From positions 142,684-206,683 of the forward strand of contig NZ_MNAH01000011.1 of NCBI RefSeq assembly GCF_001976065.1: a DNA stretch of 64,000 nt. The letters run 5' to 3'. How positions within the stretch are numbered: the first letter of the stretch is position 1; each line of letters begins with the position of its first letter. The translations under genes and the position numbers were made by a program. Shown piece after piece: positions 41,831 through 50,861 of this stretch. The notes under the pieces are model-generated. The model was given only the letters and a program-made list of their open reading frames with translations. It was not told the DNA's origin and made no database searches. This stretch comes from Pseudomonas putida (lineage in GTDB: Bacteria; Pseudomonadota; Gammaproteobacteria; Pseudomonadales; Pseudomonadaceae).

Positions 41831-41871
41831 TGTCATGAAATGAAAAGCCATTGTCGTCTGATGAGAAGCGG
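41831..41871 (+). promoter_or_regulatory. AraC-type element A, upstream of the quinone reductase operon
   Basis: Two direct half-sites, ATGAAAAG at 41840 and ATGAGAAG at 41861, are 21 bp apart, two helical turns, as AraC activators use. Over 41 bp it matches the element at 52130-52170 at 31 positions. It ends 79 bp before the start at 41950. Confidence 0.75.
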
Positions 41872-41949
41872 CTGGTTGGGCGTCATCCTACAGTCCAATC
41901 AGCGCAAATCGACGCAGCAGCCAATATTGCAGACTGGAGAACAAGAAAA

Positions 41950-42930
41950 ATGGCCAAAGCCGTACGCTTCTACGAAACCGGTGGTCCCGACGTCCTTCGT
42001 TATGAGGATGTTGAAGTCGGCGATCCCGGTCCGGGTCAGGTTCGTCTGCGTCATGTAGCGGTCGGCCTGAACTATGCCGACACCTACTTTCGCAACGGCA
42101 CCTACCCGATCCCGATGCCCAACGGCATGGGGGTCGAGGCGTCCGGTGTGGTCCAGGCCATCGGCGAAGGCGTGACCAACGTCCAGGTCGGGGACCGTGT
42201 CACCTATACCGGCTTCCTCAACACCCTTGGCGCCTACAGCACCGAGCGCCTGATCGCTGCCGCGCCGCTGATCAAGCTGCCGGAAACCATCAGCTTCGAA
42301 ACCGCGGCGGCCATGACCATGCGCGGCCTGACGTCCTCGTACCTGATGCGTCGCATCTACGACTTCAAGGAAGGCGACACTATCCTGCTGCACGCTGCCG
42401 CCGGTGGCGTTGGCCTGATTGTTTCGCAGTGGGCCAAGTTGCTCGGCCTGAACGTGATCGGCACGGTTTCGACCGAGCAAAAGGCTGAAATCGCCCGGGC
42501 TCACGGTTGCGACCATACTATCAATTACAGCCATGAAGACGTCGCTGCTCGCGTTCGCGAATTGACCGACGGCGTGGGCGTCAACGTGGTGTTCGACAGC
42601 GTTGGCAAGAACACCTTCATGGGCTCGCTGGATTCGTTGAAACCCCGTGGCCTGATGGTCTGCGTGGGTACTGCATCCGGCCCGATCCCGGCGTTCGATC
42701 CGGTGATGCTGGCGATGAAAGGTTCGCTGTACCTGACCCGTCCGGCCCTGGCCAACTACATCAGCGACCCGGCGGAAAAAGCCGCCCTGGCCGGTGAGTT
42801 GTTCGACCACGTCGGCAGCGGCCGGATCAAGATCGAGATCAACCAGCACTACGCGTTGCAGGACGCGGTGCAGGCGCATCGCGATCTTGAGTCGCGCAAG
42901 ACTACCGGCTCGTCGATTTTCGTCATTTAA
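41950..42930 (+). CDS. NADPH:quinone oxidoreductase, zinc-free MDR family
   Basis: A 326-residue QOR-type reductase of the medium-chain dehydrogenase/reductase superfamily. MAKAVRFYETGGPDVLRYED is the family start and AAAGGVGLIVSQWAKLLG the NADPH fold. No structural zinc cysteine cluster is present. Start at 41950 with GGAG upstream; the longer frame enters element A. It reduces quinones or enones with NADPH. As the first gene of a seven-gene operon it may remove an electrophilic intermediate, or reduce an unsaturated product of the dioxygenase step. Confidence 0.9.
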   Translation: MAKAVRFYETGGPDVLRYEDVEVGDPGPGQVRLRHVAVGLNYADTYFRNGTYPIPMPNGMGVEASGVVQAIGEGVTNVQVGDRVTYTGFLNTLGAYSTERLIAAAPLIKLPETISFETAAAMTMRGLTSSYLMRRIYDFKEGDTILLHAAAGGVGLIVSQWAKLLGLNVIGTVSTEQKAEIARAHGCDHTINYSHEDVAARVRELTDGVGVNVVFDSVGKNTFMGSLDSLKPRGLMVCVGTASGPIPAFDPVMLAMKGSLYLTRPALANYISDPAEKAALAGELFDHVGSGRIKIEINQHYALQDAVQAHRDLESRKTTGSSIFVI

Positions 42931-42943
42931 GGAGCTGCCAGCC

Positions 42944-43792
42944 ATGAAAGTCGAACAATTGACCTGCAGCATCGGTGCCGAACTGATCGGCGTGAACCTC
43001 GCCGACGCGGTGCATGACGACGGTCTGTTTGCCGAGATTCGTGCCCAGTTGCTCAAGCACCGAGTGGTGTTCCTGCGCGACCAGGACATCAGCCGCGCCG
43101 ACCACGTGGCCTTCGCCCGCCGCTTCGGCGAACTGGAGGACCATCCGGTGGCCGGCAGCGATCCGGAGCATCCAGGCCTGGTGCGCATCTACAAGAATCC
43201 TGACCAGCCGGTGGACCGCTACGAAAACGCCTGGCACACCGACGCCACCTGGCGCGAAGCACCGCCGATGGGCTGCGTGCTGCGCTGCGTGGAATGCCCG
43301 CCAGTGGGCGGCGACACCATGTGGACCAACATGGTCCAAGCCTATGCGAACCTGCCGCAAGACGTAAAGCTCAAGATCGCCGATCTGCGCGCCCGCCACA
43401 GCATCGAAGCGAGCTTCGGTGCCGCCATGCCGATTGAAAAACGCCTGGCGCTCAAGGCGATGTACCCGGACGCCGAGCACCCGGTGGTGCGCACCCATCC
43501 GGAAACTGGCGAGAAAGTGCTGTTCGTCAACGCTTTCACCACCCACTTCAGCAACTACCACACCCCTGAGCGGGTGCGCTTCGGCCAGGACGCCAACCCT
43601 GGCGCCGGCGAGTTGCTGCGCTACCTGATCAGCCAGGCGTACATCCCTGAGTATCAGGTGCGCTGGCGCTGGAAGCCCAACAGCATCGCCATCTGGGACA
43701 ACCGCAGTACCCAGCATTACGCCGTCATGGACTACCCGCCGTGCCATCGCAAGATGGAGCGTGCCGGGATCATCGGCGACAAGACTTTCTGA
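42944..43792 (+). CDS. TauD/TfdA-family 2-oxoglutarate-dependent dioxygenase
   Basis: A 282-residue Fe(II)/2-oxoglutarate dioxygenase. The iron ligands are His and Asp in AWHTDAT and the distal His in STQHYAVMDY, and the 2-oxoglutarate Arg follows in the C-terminal segment. Relatives desulfonate taurine, cleave alkyl sulfate esters (AtsK) or hydroxylate aryloxyacids. Thirteen bases separate it from the quinone reductase stop, with GGAG at the start. A YeiH-type exporter later in the operon makes release of sulfite or sulfate plausible, but other hydroxylations are open. The 282-residue length is TauD-like and shorter than gamma-butyrobetaine hydroxylase. Confidence 0.88.
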   Translation: MKVEQLTCSIGAELIGVNLADAVHDDGLFAEIRAQLLKHRVVFLRDQDISRADHVAFARRFGELEDHPVAGSDPEHPGLVRIYKNPDQPVDRYENAWHTDATWREAPPMGCVLRCVECPPVGGDTMWTNMVQAYANLPQDVKLKIADLRARHSIEASFGAAMPIEKRLALKAMYPDAEHPVVRTHPETGEKVLFVNAFTTHFSNYHTPERVRFGQDANPGAGELLRYLISQAYIPEYQVRWRWKPNSIAIWDNRSTQHYAVMDYPPCHRKMERAGIIGDKTF

Positions 43793-43824
43793 TCCAACCC
43801 TTCTGCATACGCACTCGTGAACAC

Positions 43825-43851
43825 GTCCACCCGGCCACGACCCGGGTGGAC
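43825..43851 (+). other. Intercistronic hairpin
   Basis: GTCCACCCGG and CCGGGTGGAC pair perfectly around a 7-base loop in the 97-bp gap after the dioxygenase gene. No U-run follows, so it is more likely an mRNA-processing or stability element than a terminator. Confidence 0.5.
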
Positions 43852-43889
43852 GGACAATCATAAGAACTGGCATACGAACTGGAGTAACC

Positions 43890-44942
43890 ATGCAATTCTT
43901 CGACGATTCCCTGCACCCCGAAAACATGGAAAAAGTGGTCATCACCGTGGCCCCGTACGGCCCTGAATGGATGCCCGAAGACTTCCCTGAAGACATCCCG
44001 CTGACCATGGACGAGCAAGTCCAGAAAGCGGTCGAATGTTATGAGGCCGGTGCCACTGTTTTGCACCTGCACGTGCGTGAACTGGATGGCAAGGGTTCCA
44101 AGCGTCTGTCCAAGTTCAACGAGCTGATCGCCGGTGTGCGCGAGGCCGTGCCAGACATGATCATCCAGGTCGGCGGCTCGATTTCCTTCGCCCCGGAAAG
44201 CGACGGTGAAGCGGCCAAGTGGCTGTCCGACGACACCCGCCACATGCTGGCCGAGCTGACGCCGAAACCGGACCAGGTCACGGTGGCCATCAACACCACC
44301 CAGATGAACATCATGGAGCTGCTGTACCCGGAATACCTGGAAGGCACCTCCCTGGCCAATCCGCTGGTCCAGGCTGCCTACAGCGAGATGACCGTACCGG
44401 CAGGCCCGGCCTGGGTTGCCGAGCACCTCAAGCGCCTGATGGACAACGGCATCCAGCCGCACTTCCAGCTGACCGGCATCCACGCCTACGAAACCCTTGA
44501 GCGCCTGGTGCGCAAGGGCATCTACAAGGGCCCACTGAACCTGACCTGGATCGGCATCGGCGGTGGTTTCGACGGTCCGAACCCGTTCAACTTCTTCAAC
44601 TTCATCCACCGTGTGCCGGACGGTTGCACCCTGACCTCCGAATCGCTGCTCAAGAACGTACTGCCGTTCAACACCATGGCGATGTCCATGGGCCTACACC
44701 CGCGCGTTGGCAACGAAGACACTATCATTGATCACAAGGGCGAGCGTTTCGGCTCGGTTGCGCAGATCAAGCAAACCGTACGCATCGCCCACGAACTGGG
44801 TCGCGAAATCGCCACCGGCAAAGAAGCCCGTGAGATCTATCGCATCGGTGTGCAGTACGACAGCATCGAAGACACCCTGTTGGCCAACGGCATGTCCCCC
44901 AACCGCAAGGCTGGGCAAAAAGGTGTGCCGCAACGCGGCTGA
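43890..44942 (+). CDS. BKACE family beta-keto acid cleavage enzyme (DUF849)
   Basis: A 350-residue TIM-barrel enzyme of the 3-keto-5-aminohexanoate cleavage family. It exchanges the acyl part of a beta-keto acid with acetyl-CoA to give acetoacetate and a new acyl-CoA. The zinc site is HLHVRE near residues 60-65. Family substrates include dehydrocarnitine and 3-keto-5-aminohexanoate. The start at 43890 has GGAG upstream. The substrate depends on pocket residues that I could not align. Its presence predicts that the pathway makes a beta-keto acid. Confidence 0.9.
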   Translation: MQFFDDSLHPENMEKVVITVAPYGPEWMPEDFPEDIPLTMDEQVQKAVECYEAGATVLHLHVRELDGKGSKRLSKFNELIAGVREAVPDMIIQVGGSISFAPESDGEAAKWLSDDTRHMLAELTPKPDQVTVAINTTQMNIMELLYPEYLEGTSLANPLVQAAYSEMTVPAGPAWVAEHLKRLMDNGIQPHFQLTGIHAYETLERLVRKGIYKGPLNLTWIGIGGGFDGPNPFNFFNFIHRVPDGCTLTSESLLKNVLPFNTMAMSMGLHPRVGNEDTIIDHKGERFGSVAQIKQTVRIAHELGREIATGKEAREIYRIGVQYDSIEDTLLANGMSPNRKAGQKGVPQRG

Positions 44943-45030
44943 CCCGTGGTGCGCACGGGAGGCCGTGACCGCTCGTGCGCACTGCAAAACGCTTGATAAC
45001 AAAAATAAATAAAAGCTTTGAGGAGGCTGC

Positions 45031-46356
45031 ATGGCCTTTCACCCAATCGCCGACGATGACGACGCTGGTTGCGTCAACGTTGCGCGTAAATATGCCTGGA
45101 TTGTCTTCGCCCTGACGTTCGGCCTGTTGATTTCCGATTACATGTCGCGCCAGGTGCTCAATGCGGTGTTCCCGCTGCTCAAGAGCGAGTGGGCACTGAG
45201 CGACGGCCAGCTTGGCCTGCTCAGTGGCATTGTCGCCTTGATGGTCGGCCTGCTGACCTTCCCGCTGTCGCTGATGGCCGACCGCTTCGGTCGGGTCAAG
45301 AGCCTGGCGCTGATGGCGATGCTGTGGAGCGTGGCCACTTTGGGCTGTGCCTTGGCGCAGGACTATCAGCAGATGTTCATCGCACGGTTCATGGTGGGCG
45401 TCGGCGAGGCGGCCTACGGCAGCGTCGGCATCGCGGTGGTGATTTCGGTGTTTCCGAAACACATGCGCGCCACCCTGGCCAGTGCCTTCATGGCAGGCGG
45501 GATGTTCGGCTCGGTGTTGGGCATGGCCTTGGGCGGTGCGATCGCCGCCAAGCTCGGCTGGCGCTGGTCGTTCGCCGGCATGGCGTTGTTCGGCCTGCTG
45601 CTGGCGGTGCTTTACCCGATCATCGTCAAGGAAGCGAAGATTGCGCCCAAGCGCGCAGCCCAGCTGGCGAGCAAGGTGGCCGCGGTCAAGCGTCCGCTGA
45701 GTACGTTGTGGTCCAGCCGTTCGGTGGTGGCGACCTACATCGGCAGCGGCTTGCAGCTGTTCGTCGGCGGCACGGTGATGGTGTGGATTCCCAGCTACCT
45801 CAATCGCTATTACGACATGCCCACGGACAAGGCGGGCGGCATGGCCGCGATCATCGTCCTGTGCAGCGGCGCCGGGATGATCCTGTGCGGCATGCTCAGC
45901 GATCGGCTGTGCCGTAATTCGCCTGAGCGCAAGGTCAGCCTGGCCATCGGGTTTTGCCTGGGCAGCTGCCTGCTGCTGTCGGCGGCGTTCGCGCTACAGG
46001 CTGGGCCACTGCAGCTGGCGCTGATCTGCCTGGGCATGCTGATTGCCACCGGCACCACCGGCCCGGCGGGTGCGATGGTTGCCAACCTGACCCATTACTC
46101 GGTCCACGGCACCGCCTTCGCCACGCTGACATTGGCCAACAACATGCTGGGCCTGGCCCCAGGGCCGTTCATCACCGGCCGGGTGTCGGACCTGATCGGC
46201 CTGCATGCCGCGTTCCAATTGGTGCCACTGGTCAGCCTCGCGGCAGCGGCCGTGTTCTTTTACGCCAAGTGTCATTACCACAAAGATATTGCCCGCCTTC
46301 AGGGTCAGAGCGTGCCTGACCCCGTCAGCCAGGCCGGGTTAGAGGTGAAGTTGTGA
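45031..46356 (+). CDS. MFS transporter, spinster/ACS type
   Basis: A 441-residue major facilitator with twelve helices. The signature between helices 2 and 3 is LMADRFGRVKSLALMAMLWS, and RFMVGVGEAAYGSVG is typical of anion:cation and spinster-like carriers of organic acids. It starts with GGAGG seven bases upstream and overlaps the DsbA-like gene by 4 bp. It is probably the uptake system for the substrate of this operon. Confidence 0.88.
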   Translation: MAFHPIADDDDAGCVNVARKYAWIVFALTFGLLISDYMSRQVLNAVFPLLKSEWALSDGQLGLLSGIVALMVGLLTFPLSLMADRFGRVKSLALMAMLWSVATLGCALAQDYQQMFIARFMVGVGEAAYGSVGIAVVISVFPKHMRATLASAFMAGGMFGSVLGMALGGAIAAKLGWRWSFAGMALFGLLLAVLYPIIVKEAKIAPKRAAQLASKVAAVKRPLSTLWSSRSVVATYIGSGLQLFVGGTVMVWIPSYLNRYYDMPTDKAGGMAAIIVLCSGAGMILCGMLSDRLCRNSPERKVSLAIGFCLGSCLLLSAAFALQAGPLQLALICLGMLIATGTTGPAGAMVANLTHYSVHGTAFATLTLANNMLGLAPGPFITGRVSDLIGLHAAFQLVPLVSLAAAAVFFYAKCHYHKDIARLQGQSVPDPVSQAGLEVKL

Positions 46357-47015
46357 GTCGTCGTCTACAAATTGATGTGTTTTTCGATTTTATCTGCCCC
46401 TGGTGCCTGATCGGCAAACGCCAGCTGGAGCATGCGCAGGTACAGTTTCGCAGCCGCCATCCGGATGTGCAGATCAGCACCGTTTGGCATGGCGTGCAGT
46501 TGCTGCCGCAGCTGCCGGTAGAGGGCGAGCCCTTCGCCGATTTCTACCGCAAGCGCCTGGGCAATGCCGACGCCATGACCATGCGCCAGGCCCAGGTACA
46601 GAAGGCTGCCGCAGCGGTTGGACTGGCCATCGACCTTAGCCAGATCGAGACGATGCCCAATACCGCGGACGCCCATCGACTGTTCGAGCGGGCCAGCGCA
46701 CTGGGCAATGTTGCCCAGCGTGAAATGCTGCTGGAGCGGCTGTTCGCCGCTTACTTCCGCAAGCGCGAAAACCTCGGCTGCGGCGAGACCTTGCTCGCCA
46801 TCGCCCGCTCCTGTGGCATCGATGGGGATGCGCTTCGCGATTGCCTGAAGGGCGACGCCACGCCCTTCGAGGGATCTGCCGGTGCGACCAGTGGCGTGCC
46901 GAGCTTTCAGTTCAACGGCCGCATGACGGTGGTCGGTGCACAACCTGCCCAGGCGCTGCTCGGGGCCATGCACGAAGCACTCAAGGAAAGTGAACGCGAG
47001 CGGCAGCCGGCATGA
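46353..47015 (+). CDS. DsbA/FrnE-family thiol oxidoreductase
   Basis: A 220-residue thioredoxin-fold protein with the active site CPWC at residues 16-19 (FDFICPWCLIGKRQLE). No signal peptide, so it is cytosolic as in FrnE/2-hydroxychromene-carboxylate isomerase relatives. The GTG start overlaps the MFS stop by 4 bp, and its own stop overlaps the Rieske start. It may carry a redox or isomerase step, possibly glutathione-linked. Why it is in this operon is not clear. Confidence 0.87.
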   Translation: MSRRLQIDVFFDFICPWCLIGKRQLEHAQVQFRSRHPDVQISTVWHGVQLLPQLPVEGEPFADFYRKRLGNADAMTMRQAQVQKAAAAVGLAIDLSQIETMPNTADAHRLFERASALGNVAQREMLLERLFAAYFRKRENLGCGETLLAIARSCGIDGDALRDCLKGDATPFEGSAGATSGVPSFQFNGRMTVVGAQPAQALLGAMHEALKESERERQPA

Positions 47016-47338
47016 CCCGGCGCATTCCCGTACCTGCCGGCAAACACCCGCAGGCCGGCGGCCGGGCGCTGTTCGAGTTTGAAGACAAGAGCCTGGCGTT
47101 GTTCAACGTCGACGGACAGCTGTTCGCCATTGACGACAGTTGCCCGCACCAGGGCGCCTCGCTGTGTGGCGGGCGTCTTGAGGGGCGGGTGATTCAGTGT
47201 TGCGCCCATGGATTGCGCTTCGATCTGCACAGCGGCTACCTGCTCAATTCCAGGCAGGTGAAAGTCAATAACTACCCGGTCGAGATCATCGACGGCCAGG
47301 CGTTCATCGTCATCGTTCCCGAGGAGGCCGCGCCATGA
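47012..47338 (+). CDS. Rieske-type [2Fe-2S] ferredoxin
   Basis: A 108-residue soluble Rieske protein. Ligands are DSCPHQGASLCGG (Cys-X-His) and CCAHGLRFD (Cys-X2-His). This is the bacterial dioxygenase-ferredoxin type. No Rieske oxygenase is in the window, and a TauD-type enzyme does not need it, so the partner may be the DsbA-like protein or a distant enzyme. It overlaps its neighbours by 4 bp on both sides, so it is strictly co-translated. Confidence 0.9.
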   Translation: MTRRIPVPAGKHPQAGGRALFEFEDKSLALFNVDGQLFAIDDSCPHQGASLCGGRLEGRVIQCCAHGLRFDLHSGYLLNSRQVKVNNYPVEIIDGQAFIVIVPEEAAP

Positions 47339-48345
47339 GCGCCATCGCCCTTACCCGTATCCATAGTCGCACGCGCGAACTGGCCCCGGGGTTTATCGTC
47401 AGTCTGATCGTGGCGGCCGCCGCGTCGTTCTTGTCCGAGCACTACGGTGCACCCGTCATGCTCTTTGCCCTGCTGCTGGGCATGGCCCTGAATTTCCTCG
47501 CCGGTGACGGCGCCTGCAAGGCCGGCATCGAGTTCACCGCGCGCACTGTGTTGCGCATCGGCGTGGCGCTGCTGGGCATGCGCATCACCCTCGAACAGAT
47601 GGCGGCGCTGGGCTGGAAGCCCGTGGCCCTGGTGGTGATCCTGGTGGTGGTGACCATCGGTGTGTCGGTGATCGCGGCCAAGGCGCTGGGCTTCCAACGG
47701 TTGTTCGGCATGCTCACCGGTGGCGCCACTGCCATCTGTGGTGCATCGGCCGCGCTGGCTTTGGCGGCAGCACTGCCTAACCACCCGCAGAAAGAACGCG
47801 CGACCCTGTTTACGGTGATCGGTGTCTCGGCGCTGTCGACCATGGCGATGATCGTCTACCCGATGATCGCCAATTGGCTGCAATTGTCGCCGCAGGTGGC
47901 GGGGGTGTTCCTCGGCGCGACCATCCACGACGTGGCCCAGGTGGTCGGTGCCGGCTACAGCATGTCCACCGAGACCGGTGACACGGCCACGGTGGTCAAG
48001 CTGATGCGGGTCGCCATGCTGCTGCCGGTGATCGTCACCGCGGCGATGATCACCCGTATGCAAGGCGCCGATCCGACCGGCAAGCGACCACCGTTGCTGC
48101 CATGGTTCGCCGTCGGTTTCCTGATCCTGGCGTGCATCAACAGCACCGGCTGGATTGCCCCCGTGGTGCAGGGCTCGGTCAACGAACTGTCGCGCTGGTG
48201 CCTGGTGGTATCGATCAGTGCCCTGGGCATGAAGACCCAGCTCAAGGAGCTGGCGGCGGTGGGCATCAAGCCGATCCTGCTGATGGTGGGGGAGACGGTG
48301 TTCCTCGTCGTGCTGGTGTTGTTGTTGCTGCACTGGGGGCTCTGA
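47335..48345 (+). CDS. YeiH family putative sulfate exporter (UPF0324)
   Basis: A 336-residue membrane protein with about ten helices. RTVLRIGVALLGMRITLEQM, GGATAICGASAALALAAALP and GATIHDVAQVVGAG are family marks. UPF0324 proteins are predicted to export sulfate or a related anion and are found in sulfonate-degradation loci. It is the last gene of the operon before a strong terminator. Export of inorganic sulfur from the dioxygenase step would fit. The family function is not firmly proven. Confidence 0.88.
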   Translation: MSAIALTRIHSRTRELAPGFIVSLIVAAAASFLSEHYGAPVMLFALLLGMALNFLAGDGACKAGIEFTARTVLRIGVALLGMRITLEQMAALGWKPVALVVILVVVTIGVSVIAAKALGFQRLFGMLTGGATAICGASAALALAAALPNHPQKERATLFTVIGVSALSTMAMIVYPMIANWLQLSPQVAGVFLGATIHDVAQVVGAGYSMSTETGDTATVVKLMRVAMLLPVIVTAAMITRMQGADPTGKRPPLLPWFAVGFLILACINSTGWIAPVVQGSVNELSRWCLVVSISALGMKTQLKELAAVGIKPILLMVGETVFLVVLVLLLLHWGL

Positions 48346-48442
48346 GAGCGCGGCTCCAACAGGTTTTATCGCAGGGCTTCACTGGGCTGGCTCCTCGTTA
48401 CAGTGAAGCGCTCGACCGGTGTTACCCACACCGGTCTTTACA

Positions 48443-48474
48443 CGGCGACTGTACCAGCAGTCGCCGTTTTTTTT
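48443..48474 (+). terminator. Rho-independent terminator after yeiH
   Basis: CGGCGACTG and CAGTCGCCG form a perfect 9-bp stem with loop TACCAG, followed by eight T. It closes the 41950-48345 operon. Confidence 0.93.
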
Positions 48475-48513
48475 GGCGGGTCATCCAGGGTGCATTCGCA
48501 CCGCGCACGGCCC

Positions 48514-49060
48514 TGTAGGAGCCCGGCTTGCCAGCGATGACGGCCTCACAGCCGACCTATTATTTGTTGACCGCGTACATATCCATTGCTGCGGTAGCGG
48601 CCACCTAGGGTTGCGCCACATACCTGTAGGAGCTGGCTTGCCAGCGAAGGCGGCCTTACAGCCGACCTATTATTTGTTGACCGGGTACATATCCATTGCT
48701 GCGGTAACGGCCACTTAGGGTTGCGCCTCATACCTGTAGGAGCTGGCTTGCCAGCGAAGGCGGCCTTACAGCCGGCCTATTATTTGTTGACCGCGTACAT
48801 ATCCATTGCTGCGGTAACGGCCACCTAGGGTTCCGCCACATACCTGTAGGAGCTGGCTTGCCAGCGAAGGCGGCCTTACAGCCGACCTATTATTTGTTGA
48901 CCGCGCACATATCCATTCCTGCGGTAACGACCACTTAGGGTTGCACCTCATACCTGTAGGAGCTGGCTTGCCAGCGAAGGCGGTCTCACAGCCGACCTAT
49001 TATTTGTTGACCGCGTACATATCCATTGCTGCGGTAACGGCCACCTAGGGTTCCGCTCTT
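48514..49060. repeat. Tandem array of five element arms, 110-bp period
   Basis: REP starts at 48514, 48625, 48735, 48845 and 48955 give a period of 110-111 bp. Each unit is REP plus the CCTATTATTTGTTGACCGCG arm and the CTGCGGTAACGGCCAC segment. The last unit is the left arm of composite element copy 2. Short open frames across the units are identical by repetition, not by coding. Confidence 0.88.
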
Positions 49061-49280
49061 ACAGCGGGTCACTTTGAAAAGCGCAAAGTAACCAAACGCT
49101 CTTGCCCCTGGCGTTCGGTGCCTCGCTGTGGCTCGGCATGCCCTCGCTCCGGTCCTGCTCCGTGGGCCCGCCGCGCTGGGCCATCCATGGCCCAGCGCGG
49201 CTAACCCGGCATCCATGCCGGGTTGCCCACTGCGCAGAACCTCCACTCGGCCTCTCGATGGGGCAAGAAAATCAAGATCA

Positions 49281-49310
49281 AAAGCCAAAGCCAAAGCCAA
49301 AGCCAAAGCC
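49281..49310. repeat. AAAGCC hexamer tract of copy 2
   Basis: Five tandem AAAGCC units, against two in copy 3. Confidence 0.8.
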
Positions 49311-49424
49311 TCCTGTAGGAGCTGGCTTGCCGGCGATGATCGTCAACGATGACGCGGGGAACCTGACACCCCGCGGTGCTGTCAGGTTTTTCGCGAGCAG
49401 ACTCGCTCCCACAGGTATTAGCTT

Positions 49425-49478
<54 letters not shown>

Positions 49479-49850
49479 GCTTGGCTTTTGCGCTTGATCT
49501 ACCTGCCCCATTTCCAGAGGCCGAACGCAGGCGTTGCGCAGTGGGCATCCCGGCATGGATGCCGGGATAGCCGCCCTCGGCCATGGATGGCCGATGGCGG
49601 CGGGCCCACGGAGCAATGCCGGAGTGAGGGCACCCCGAGCCCCAGCGAGGGGCCGAAATGGTGGGGCAAGACCTTTTGGTTCCTTTTGTGGTGTTTGACA
49701 AAAGGGACTCGCCGTAAGGGCGAAACCCTAAGTGGCCGTTACCGCAGGAATGGATATGTACACAGTCAACAAAACATAGGTCGGCTGTCAGGCTCGCTCC
49801 CACAGTTTGATCGAAGTACATCTGCAGGAGATGGGTCGGTTGTGAGGCCG

Positions 49851-50605
49851 CCTTATTATTTGTTGACCGCGTACATATCCATTGCTGCGGTAACGGCCAC
49901 CTAGGGTTCCGCTCTTACAGCGGGTCACTTTGAAAAGCGCAAAGTAACCAAACGCTCTTGCCCCTGGCGTTCGGTGCCTCGCTGTGGCTCGGCATGCCCT
50001 CGCTCCGGTCCTGCTCCGTGGGCCCGCCGCGATGGGCCATCCTTGGCCCAGCGCGGCTAACCCGGCATCCATGCCGGGTTACCCACTGCGCAGAACCTCC
50101 ACTCGGCCTCTCGATGGGGCAAGAAAATCAAGATCAAAAGCCAAAGCCTCCTGTAGGAGCTGGCTTGCCGGCGATGATCGTCAACGATGACGCGGGGAAC
50201 CTGACACCCCGCGGTGCTCTCAGGTTTTTCGCGAGCAGGCTCGCTCCCACAGGTATTAGCTTGGCTCGGGCTCTGGCTCTGGCTCTGGCTCTGGCTCTGC
50301 TTTGGCTTTTGCTCTTGATCTACCTGCCCCATTTCCAGAGGCCGAACGCAGGCGTTGCGCAGTGGGCATCCCGGCATGGATGCCGGGATAGCCGCCCTCG
50401 GCCATGGATGGCCGATGGCGTCGGGCCCACGGAGCAATGCCGGAGTGAGGGCACCCCGAGCCCCAGCGAGGGGCCGAAATGGTGGGGCAAGACCTTTGGT
50501 TCCTTTGGGGCGTTTGCCAAAGGGACTCGCCGTAAGGGCGAAACCCTAGGCGGCCGTTACCGCAGGAATGGATATGTACTCCATCAACAAATAATAGGTC
50601 GGCTA
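49851..50605. repeat. Composite intergenic element, copy 3
   Basis: About 755 bp in the same orientation as copy 2, which ends 64 bp earlier. The left arm starts inside the arm sequence at CCTTATTATT. The GGCTCT tract has six units, the first a GGCTCG variant, and the AAAGCC tract has two. Confidence 0.85.
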
Positions 50606-50861
50606 TAAGGCCGCCTTCGCGAGCAGGCTCGCTCCCACAGTTTGATCGCAGTTCATCTGCAGGAAATTGGTCAGTTGTGAGGCCGCCTTCGCTGGCAAGC
50701 CAGCTCCTACAGGTTGAACGGAGTACATCTGTGGGAGATGGGTCGGCTATGAGGCCGCTATCGCTGCGATGCGGCGACCCGACAAGCCAGCTCCTACAGT
50801 TGATCGGGCGCGGCCGGGGGAGATGGGGCGGCTGTCACGCCGTGTTTTTTTGCCCGCGATA
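50606..50861. repeat. REP cluster before the AraC gene end
   Basis: REP copies of both families lie at 50612-50799, including the variant with ATGCGGCGACCCGACAAGCC. The remaining 60 bp to the stop of the AraC gene show nothing. Confidence 0.75.

Noticed and set aside
42944..43792. Taurine dioxygenase (tauD) proper
   Set aside because: The iron site fits the superfamily, but no tauABC genes are near and the operon context differs; only the family name is justified.
43890..48345. Carnitine catabolic operon (because of BKACE)
   Set aside because: No carnitine dehydrogenase or thioesterase is adjacent, and the dioxygenase is shorter than butyrobetaine hydroxylase; BKACE enzymes have many substrates.
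48514..49060. Possible CRISPR array
   Set aside because: The 110-bp units are repeated along their whole length, with no unique spacers of constant size and no cas genes.
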